Assembly: GCA_900073065.1 (NCBI GenBank)
Contig: FJOG01000005.1
Coordinates: 1,844,884-1,908,883 of the forward strand
Direction: 5' to 3'
Length of the DNA stretch: 64,000 bases
DNA from: Phialocephala subalpina
Taxonomy: Eukaryota; Ascomycota; Leotiomycetes; Helotiales; Mollisiaceae
Position 1 is the first letter of the stretch. Every line of letters starts with the position of its first letter. Under the pieces are notes generated by a model that was given only the letters and a program-made list of their open reading frames with translations, made no database searches and was not told the origin of the DNA. Below are positions 56,495 through 64,000 of this stretch, one piece after another. The translations under genes were made by a program, and so were the position numbers.

Positions 56495-58059
56495 ATGGCG
56501 GACAATGAGACGGAAGAGACGAAGCCTGCCGCCCCGCTCTCATACTCTGGATTGAGGGCTCGGAAGCGGAAGAGAGAAGGCAATGTCGGACTTCCCGCCA
56601 TGGAATCTAATACTGATTTGTCTACAGCGGACTCTCCGGCATTCGACACCACCTCCCGCCCCGAGTCCTCCCAACCTAAGACACCCGCCGAAACAAACAC
56701 CACCCCGCCCTTCGAAGTGAACCAATCACTCCCGCATGAATTCTCAGGCACGGTGAGCGGCACTGAGAAGACTGCCAATGTGGCTGCAGTGTTGCCGATG
56801 CGAGCTCATGCTGGTGCGACTCACAAACAATCCCAAGGAAAGAGCAGCACAACTGCAGCATCCTCCCCGATAACTCGGTACGCCCCGGAGCGGAGGACTC
56901 GGACAAAGACCAAGGATGCCAATGTGGAGCGGAAGCCCATTGATCTCAAGCAAAAATTCCCAGATTGGTACGGAGAGGTTGAGCGGACTACAGCGGGACG
57001 GAGTGACCAACAATCAATTGCAGATGTGAAGCGACTCATTGCCAAATGTATTGATGCACACAAGACTGGAGGGTTGAAGATAGAAAAGGCTGTCTCAGAT
57101 CTGAGGGATTATATACACAAGATGGCACTGTTTGAGTTCGTCAAGCTGGCATATCTGAAGCAATCGAAAGTCCTCGAGGACAAGGGACTTCGAGCCATCT
57201 TCGACGGTCCGGACAAAGATGTGTTCCCTCGAGATATACAATCTGATGCAAAGGCGTTGTGGCTGCGGTGGTGGGTAGAGGATGTGGATGGATCAATGTT
57301 TCGTGGCACGACTCCGATGAGAAACACGACTAAGGAGACTGGTACATCACGGATATCACATCGACTCGAGGCAAACTACCGCTTCAAGAAGTCTGCCAAT
57401 GTGGTTGGACAGAATGGGCTTTGCAATGGTCAATGGTGGCCAATGCGAATATGTGCGTTAAGGGATGGTAAGTCCGTCACGAGGATGTTCCAAGTTGAGA
57501 ATGCTACATCTTGAGAATGCCCGCCAATACTGGGACATTCCAACTTTATAAAAATGGTAAATTGACATCGGAGTTACATGCTCATGGCGCGCAAGAAGCT
57601 GGCATTCATGGGCAACCAGACGATGGTGCCTACTCAATTGTCCTTTCTTCTGGTGGCTATGCGGACAAGGATCGGGGCGAGGTATATATCCGTTCTCATC
57701 AATCTTCTGTGATTAGATCTGACACGAAGCAGGTGATCGAGTACTGCGGCACCGAGAGCGAAACCAACACCCCAAGCAAAGGAACCTCTCTCCTCCAAGT
57801 CTCATTCGCCAATCAGCAACGCATTCGAGTCTTTCGAGCAGTCAACAAAGAGTCCAAATATGCACCAGAGAAAGGCGTTCGATACGATGGTCTCTACATC
57901 ATTACTAACGAGGAGATCCTCAACGAAGAGAAGTTCATGGCTCGCTTCACACTCCAGCGCGTTGAAGGTCAAGATCCCATCAGATACAAAGGCGATGAGG
58001 CGAGACCAAACAAGTACGAGCTGATGAAGTTGGCGGAGTATGAGATGATGATTGCTTGA
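56495..58059 (+). CDS. SRA/YDG-domain protein (putative methylated-DNA reader)
   Basis: A long disordered N-terminus (Ser, Thr, Pro, basic clusters such as RARKRKREG) leads to a helical region (WYGEVERT, IADVKRLIAKCIDAHK). The SRA fold then reads WWPMRICALRDG, an intron, AHGAQEAGIHGQPDDGAYSI, VLSSGGYADKDRGEVYIRS, VSFANQQRIRVFRA and GVRYDGLYIITNEE, the last holding the YDG motif. SRA domains flip and bind 5-methylcytosine; no SET or RING domain is present. I used the first ATG; the frame is open back to 56242 without an ATG, and a splice-like TTGCAG at 56417-56422 suggests an upstream exon. The intron donor at 57469 (GTAAGT) has no AG at the point giving the conserved RDGAHGA; TTACATG stands where TTACAG would fit. 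The next in-phase AG (GCAAGAAG) would drop six conserved residues. Confidence 0.75.
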
Positions 58060-58461
58060 TTTCACGGTGGGGAATCAGCAACCTCGAGATGTTAATGATT
58101 GGGACAGACATTTGAAGGAGTTTTGTTGTTATACCCCAAACCGCGGTGCTTTACATATATTTAGCGCGCTCTATACCTGCCGACGCTTCAATACGCTGGC
58201 TTGCGAAGTAGATATCTACGAATCAATGAATTTTCAAATTAGGGCCATGCTTGTTGCAAGACGGTCTAAGTTGGTGCCGGAGTTTTGAGGTCTTGAATCC
58301 AGGCTGACGAGAGCGGCTTCACAGAAGGGACAGCAAGTGCTCCAGAGTTTCACATTCCATGTCTCCTAGAACATCTTAGTATTATTATGCACGTCATATA
58401 AGACAGCATCTCAATCTCACCTTCACCAGATATACTTTTCTCCGTCCCCATCGTCGTCCTT
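58060..58461. other. Convergent 3' region
   Basis: Nothing is recognised. Confidence 0.5.
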
Positions 58462-59024
58462 CTACATAGCACCATAAGCGAAGGCAGCCGCGGCACCAGC
58501 CATAAGCATCGGTGCCTGCGTAATGAAAGCCGCGGCACCAGTCGTCGTACTCCCACTCGAATCCGTCGTTCCAAAATCCACCGCAAAAGCCGTACTCCCC
58601 ACACAAGTCAAACCCGAACTAACCTCCGTCGTAACCGCTCTCTTCTCCACCGCCATCCTTGGCTTCGCCGTAATTTGTGCTGCCGCACCAGCCTCAGTCC
58701 TAGTCCCGGAATTCGAAAATTTGGAGCTAAGGGAAGCTTGGAGAGAGGATTGAAGAGCTTCTTCGGAACTTGATTCGGCGGCCAAAGAGGAGGAGATGGA
58801 GGCGAGTTCTGAGGATATGGAGGATGAGAAGGAGGTTATTACGGGGCCGACTGGTGTGTGTTAGTGTGGGGGTTTGTTTGGAGAGAAAGGGGAGAAGGAA
58901 ACGGGTAGGGTGGCTTACTGAAGGTGCCGCTTTCGCAGCAATAGTTATCGAAGACTTCGCCGTCGCAGGATATTGCGAGAGCTTGGGTGGCCAGCGCAGC
59001 GATGAGGAGCGTGGAGTATTGCAT
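58462..59024 (-). CDS. Small secreted, probably GPI-anchored protein
   Basis: Two exons. Exon 1 from 59024 encodes MQYSTLLIAALATQALAISC, a signal peptide, then DGEVFDNYCCESGTF. A GT..AG intron follows, and exon 2 continues GPVITSFSSSISSELASISS with a Ser-rich helical stretch, then LTCVGSTAFAVDFG. The C-terminus is Ser/Gly/Thr-rich followed by a hydrophobic end (FITQAPMLMAGAAAAFAYGA), as required for GPI attachment. About 165 residues with four cysteines. No domain is recognised; a wall or membrane surface location is inferred from the two end signals. Confidence 0.72.
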
Positions 59025-60243
59025 TTTGGGCTGTTGAGAAAGAACTTGTGGTTGTAATATGTGAGAGGAATGTATTTGTGGGAAAAGATCTTGTGATGGA
59101 TTGAGAAGAGCCACCGGTGGTGGGAGATGGAGGTCTTATACCAGCACACGACAGGAGCACAGCTCGAGCTTGAGCTCCAGAGCAGTGTTCCCGAATTCCA
59201 ACTCAAACTCGATTTACATTCCAGTTGTCAATTGATCGGTGGTAAATAAGACCGGTGGAAAATAATGCCGGTGCGCTGATGAATTGTCATCTGTTGTCAG
59301 CATAAAGCCGCGTAGCTTTAGGCATGCAAGGTGGTGAACTAACTTTGGTTACCAAACACCTAATTTTTGAAGCTTAATATAACTTAAAATCTAGCCAATT
59401 TTTACTTAAAGACTAAAACTCGCGCGACGGGGACCGTTTTGCTATAAAGATTATTCAAAGGGACGAAAATCTCACAAATAATATAAAAAAGGACGATTTT
59501 GCTGAAATCTTTTATAAGCCTTATAACCGAGCCCCTGATAGCGCTGCAATTTAGCGAACCTTGCCAAAATACTATAAATATTATCTTGATTTTATAACCC
59601 TATATCTCAATTATCCTTTTATATAATTTTAAAGTACTTTTATATTTAAATAAAGAATTGAATTATTAATTCGAAAGTTAATTCTACGAATATAATATTA
59701 AATTTACCAATTTCGAATCTAAATTTAGTATTATTACCCGATTAGGCAATCAATTGACGATCCAATTCATCAAAAAAAAAAATAGCCAATTTCAATTCAA
59801 AATCTGTCAAAAAAGGCCTTAAACTTGACTTAGAACTGGAATTGTAGAACCCTACTTTAGAGCTCATCTCGAATATGAGATCATAGGCCGCCTTCATGAT
59901 GGAGATTTACGTGAAAGCCGCGCGGACGTGTTCCATCCAGGTGAAAGTGCAAACGGCAGGGTACAGTAGCGCAACACCAGTAGCTTACACTTAATTAGCT
60001 TGCCCCAGTCTGGCATGACAGGTGAAGATGTGAGCAGGGAGCCTGGGGTTGAGGAGTTTCTGCCCTTGCAGTGAGCTGGGCTGGAAATCTGTTTTGGGAA
60101 GGCTGATGTGGATGATCTGCAGTTTTGTGGTGCATTTCGTTTCTTAGTCGTTGATCTCCGAGTGATTTTTGAGTTTCTGGGAAGCTGTTGTTCGTGATCT
60201 GGTGCGTTGGCAGACTGGTGTTGATGTTCATTGAAGCCAACAA
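59025..60243. other. Gene-poor, partly AT-rich interval
   Basis: 59330-59800 is markedly AT-rich with many TAA/TTA words and no gene, resembling RIP-type relic DNA. 59890-60240 has minus-strand frames without family features. Confidence 0.5.
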
Positions 60244-60743
60244 CTTCGTTGCGAGGTGAGGACTCTGAGGAATCAGGACTGTCATTATGGTAATGTAACA
60301 TGGGTACTCTCTGTTCTGCCGTCTCTCTTCGATTTTATTTGAAGGTACAACTCTCCGTCGAACCTCAAACATGAAGCTGCAGTTCGGTATCACCAACCCA
60401 CTAAGCTAGTCGCCATGTCAGTTGCTGATCACGTGTCGTGGTGTCTCCTTCCATATGTAGTATAGCTCAGGGTAATCTCACAGACCCTTATATCTTCGTT
60501 GCGAGGTGAGGACTCTGAGGAATCAGGACTGTCATTATGGTAATGTAACATGGGTACTCTCTGTTCTGCCGTCTCTCTTCGATTTTATTTGAAGGTACAA
60601 CTCTCCGTCGAACCTCAAACATGAAGCTGCAGTTCGGTATCACCAACCCACTAAGCTAGTCGCCATGTCAGTTGCTGATCACGTGTCGTGGTGTCTCCTT
60701 CCATATGTAGTATAGCTCAGGGTAATCTCACAGACCCTTATAT
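60244..60743. repeat. Perfect 250-bp tandem duplication
   Basis: Bases 60244-60493 and 60494-60743 are identical by reading, starting CTTCGTTGCGAGG and ending CCCTTATAT. The period is exactly 250, as in the unrelated duplication at 30202. No gene is affected. Confidence 0.95.
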
Positions 60744-62119
60744 TGAATTGACGTTTGACATAAAGCTTTGTGGGAGCTTTACCCCTTTAAGCAGTAACCA
60801 GCGAGCGGACTACCCGAAATGAGCAAGCGTCAGTTCGACGCCATCGACATCGATCAACGCATTACCGGATCTTGGCAATCTTCACATTCTCTCGCTGAGG
60901 TCGTCGCGATCGGGGGCTGACTTGTATGGTCTCAGACTCTCATTTGTATTCGACTCTTAGGTCTGCGACAGACGATATTGATTTGATGTTTTTCTCGAGG
61001 GAATCTTCGGGAGAGATTTATGCATTTAGTTTGGATCCTTGTTACTACTTGTTCGTTACTTTCTCTTTCTCCGTCCAATTCTTCGAATTTCCCGTGCTGC
61101 TCCATTGCTTATAGCGATGAATTCCGTCTCCAACTTCTTAAGACTGAAGCACCAGCAAAGAATTAAGCTTATTCTCGGCATTTGAGTTTGGAGGGAGACT
61201 TGAAATGAGTGAATAGCACTCGACCTCATTTGCCAACCCTGTACTTTTTAAATCAAGTCACATATCTGCGGGAAGATGCACCGTCAGTGTGCACCCTCAG
61301 CGAGACTCAAGGCAAGTGCCTGATTTCCAGATTATAAGAGGCGTTCAAAGCTTCACCACATCCGAGCCATTTGATTCAAAGCCCAAGAGATTTTATATGA
61401 ACCATAAAGAGACTTCTCAGGCGCCCTTTGAAGACCACGGGTGCATGTCGATGCCTTCTAGCCACAGAAATGAAATCGGTCACGTGCCACCGCCAAGTTC
61501 ACGATGGCTCCTTCCTTCCCAGTTTTGCTTTCGAGTTATATTCGATGCATTGCGCACAAATCTCAAATTCTGGAGATCATTCTTGAAATCTGACAGGAAG
61601 GCCGGATGAGGAGCTGAATTTTAACAGCTGGGCATGTTTTGACACGGATGACGAGGAACCAGAGAAGATGTGTACCTCGACGCTTGCCAAGACAGTCAGA
61701 TTTGTAGGAAAACATAGGAGCATGACCAGTGACGAGACAGCGTATGTTGTTTAGAGATCTTAGCTTTGAGAAAGATTGTTGAGAGATGGTGGATTTAACA
61801 TTTTAGCGACTTGGGTATGGAGAGGTTCTTGGCAAGCATTGTTTCGAAAATACTCGGGTTGTAACATTCCCGCCTTTATGACATTGTGTTTTGCCTTTCG
61901 TTGTCTACTGTCTTAGAAACTTCTACTCTCTGCCTTCGAAGTGGATGGGGGAGATTGACAGGGATCTTTAGCGAACCAATCTCCTTTCTGTTGTGCGCCA
62001 ACGGAAGCTTGCCTCTCTTTAGGTCTAGCACCTCCGAGCATGTCTGTTATCTTTTACCCCTCGATCTTTGTTTAAATCCGAGCCACACAATTCTCAGTGA
62101 CTGATCCACCACTGCAATT
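60744..62119. other. Intergenic, no gene recognised
   Basis: Only short frames without family features; the right end is the promoter of the broken methyltransferase. Confidence 0.5.
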
Positions 62120-63558
62120 ATGCAGGTCCCTCAAGAGGAGACCATACCTGCGTCACATGCACCTCCGCTTGGTAACGGCGAGGCTGCGATGAAGACTCCA
62201 ACGTCCATTGAGGTCGAGCGGGGTGAAAATTTAAGCAGCATTGAAGAATCCCTCTCAATTGCAGCGACTGAGCAAATCGTACCCAGCGATGAGAAAGCCG
62301 CCTCAAGTCATGTCCCAGAATCAGTCGAGAACGATGTCACCCCTACTCTAAATCCTACCGAGTCCGTATCAGCACCCCCTTCAGAATTAGGAAGTGACGC
62401 GATTGTCGTTGACTCTGATGTAATTGTCTGATCCTGGATTCTTCGGAGATGATAGCTAAGACTTGATAGCTGTCAGACGCCGACTCTGCTTTGGGAGGGA
62501 TGTCAACTGCTAGGTAACTTGAACATCCCTGATCATCCACAAGCCAAGACCCAGACTGACATTCAATCAGTTCTACTGTATCATTGAGGGACAGCATTTA
62601 CGAATACATCGAAGAGAACGGCAGAACATATCATGCCTACAGAGCTGGAGGCACATGTCTATGAAGACTAATCGAAAGAAAATTCTGACCAAAGCAGCAT
62701 ATCTTGTCCCCAACGATGAAGCAGAACAAGAAAGACTCGGTATGTCACCCCTGTTCCCGCCAAGCGCAAATACTAACACTCCCAGACCTCCAGCACCACC
62801 TCTTCCGTATGACTATGGACGGCGCCCTGTTCGCAGCACCTGTCACAAACCCCCACAACGTCCTCGACATCGCCACCGGAACCGGAATCTGGGCCATAGA
62901 ATTCGCGCAGGAAAACCCCGGCACCAGCGTTGTGGGTACAGACCTCTCACCAATCCAACCTTCTTTCGTACCTCCAAACTGCCAATTCTTCATCGAAGAC
63001 TGCGAAGACGACTGGATATTCAGCCAGAAGTTCGACTTGATCCATGGCCGTGCCCTCCTATCATGTTTCTCAAAACCAAGAAAGGTCATGGCATCTATCT
63101 TCGATGCTTTGGCACCAAATGGATATTCGAATTGCAAGATATTTGCTTCCCATGCAAATCACCCGACGGAACACTAGAAGGCACATCCCTCCAGAAATGG
63201 CAAACTCTAATGGTGGACGGCCTCCGCGCCCTCGGAAAGGATTTCGAAAAAGTAAAAGAATACGGCTCATATATGCGAGAAGCCGGCTTCGTCGATATCG
63301 TAGAGAAGAAATATACATGGGCGATAGGACCTTGGATTAAGGGGAAAGATCAGAAAAAGCAGGGTGTGTGGTGGATGCAGAATTTCTTGGATGGGATGAA
63401 TGGGTGGAGTATGGGGATTATTACGAGGGGGTGTGGGTGGAGTAGGGAGTAGGGAGGAGGTGGAGGTTTTGTTAGCCGGTGTGAGGGAGGATGTGAGGAA
63501 TTATAGGGAGGTGCATGCGTATGTACAGATGTATGTTGTTTATGGGAGGAAGCCATAG
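62120..63558 (+). pseudogene. LaeA-like methyltransferase, broken
   Basis: From the ATG at 62120 (MQVPQEETIPASHAP) a Glu/Ser-rich exon leads, through short introns, to SIYEYIEENGRTYHAYRAG, AYLVPNDEAEQERL, QHHLFRMTMDGALFAAPV, the SAM motif VLDIATGTGIWAIEFAQE and VVGTDLSPIQPSFVPPNC. The intron between RAG and AYL would start GC (GAG/GCACAT near 62649) and end CAG. Breaks: near 63124 one base is missing (GGATATTCGAATTG, where PNGYFELQD needs TTT), and near 63437 the seven bases AGTAGGG are duplicated, shifting the frame just before EEVEVLLAGVREDV. After both, the frame ends YVVYGRKP at 63558, the family C-terminus. It is a paralogue of the gene at 10902. The first break might be a read error; the second is less likely to be. 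Confidence 0.75.
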
Positions 63559-64000
63559 GAGGGGACTGTCGAGCACCGACTAGTGGGAGATATCCGGAAG
63601 TAAGAGCTCCCATTGTCAACGTGGTTCATGATTAGGGCCGTAAGATAATTAGAATGACATGATTATTAGCTGTATTCATATTCAATCCATTCTAAAATAA
63701 ATATAAATTAGCGGTATTCATATTCATATGATTTTTAATCATAATTTTAAAACGTGATAAAAGCGAGAATATTCACTTTAAAGAAAGCTTAAGTCTAAAA
63801 GCAAACATTCTATTATAAGGTTTAGGTGACGTTTTCTTTAAGTTTAAATAAATACAGTTATAAAGTTATTTAGGGCTGGGATTTTATGCTTATAAAACCA
63901 CGTGCTCCTTTTATCCCCCTGCAAAAAAAAGGCATGAATACGAAGGACGCGGTCACAAGTGCCCGGACTACAGGACATTGGGCTGATCTTTACAGGGTAC
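63559..64000. other. AT-rich end of window
   Basis: From about 63640 the sequence is very AT-rich with no open frame of note, like relic repeat DNA. Nothing else is identified. Confidence 0.5.

Noticed and set aside
1..64000. CRISPR arrays, operons, ribosome-binding sites, rRNA genes
   Set aside because: None seen; the sequence is eukaryotic with spliced genes, so prokaryotic features are not expected.

Overview
The window looks like nuclear DNA of a filamentous ascomycete. Genes are split by short GT..AG introns (about 45-60 nt) and lie on both strands. The families are typical of Pezizomycotina: 2EXR proteins, a PTH11-type receptor, LaeA-like methyltransferases, a Zn2Cys6 regulator, MFS carriers, a laccase and a PigL_N/STAND-type N-terminal domain. 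The abundance of 2EXR copies suggests Leotiomycetes/Helotiales, but that is inference. There are two assembly gaps (1502-1953 and 15119-15421), several frameshifts at homopolymers, and two perfect 250-bp tandem duplications. Some apparent gene breaks may therefore be sequencing or assembly errors.

1-18 kb is an accessory, decaying region. It holds a broken FAD monooxygenase, one intact and three broken 2EXR genes, a six-exon PTH11-like receptor, an alpha/beta hydrolase, a LaeA-like methyltransferase and three short TA-flanked inverted-repeat elements. The most unusual locus is a PigL_N-like domain joined to a Rho-type GTPase (13751-16330), with one of the short elements sitting inside an intron.

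18-31.6 kb carries a large aromatic-acid-exporter/ER-transporter-like membrane protein, a laccase with a Ser/Thr/Lys-rich N-terminal extension, a complete Tc1/mariner element whose transposase is full of stops, and a secreted Thr-rich wall protein.

33-41.3 kb is a plausible sugar-use cluster: a Zn2Cys6 factor, an alpha-glucoside-type MFS permease and an intracellular GH51 arabinofuranosidase. A composite promoter motif upstream of the Zn2Cys6 gene recurs upstream of a drug-type MFS gene 12 kb away.

43-59 kb is more core-like: a Q/N/P-rich protein with FQPN repeats, an MFS antiporter, a BTB protein, a CSN12/Thp1-like PCI protein, ribosomal protein eL20, an SRA/YDG protein and a small GPI-type secreted protein. 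59-64 kb is gene-poor and partly AT-rich, with the second 250-bp duplication and a broken LaeA-like paralogue.
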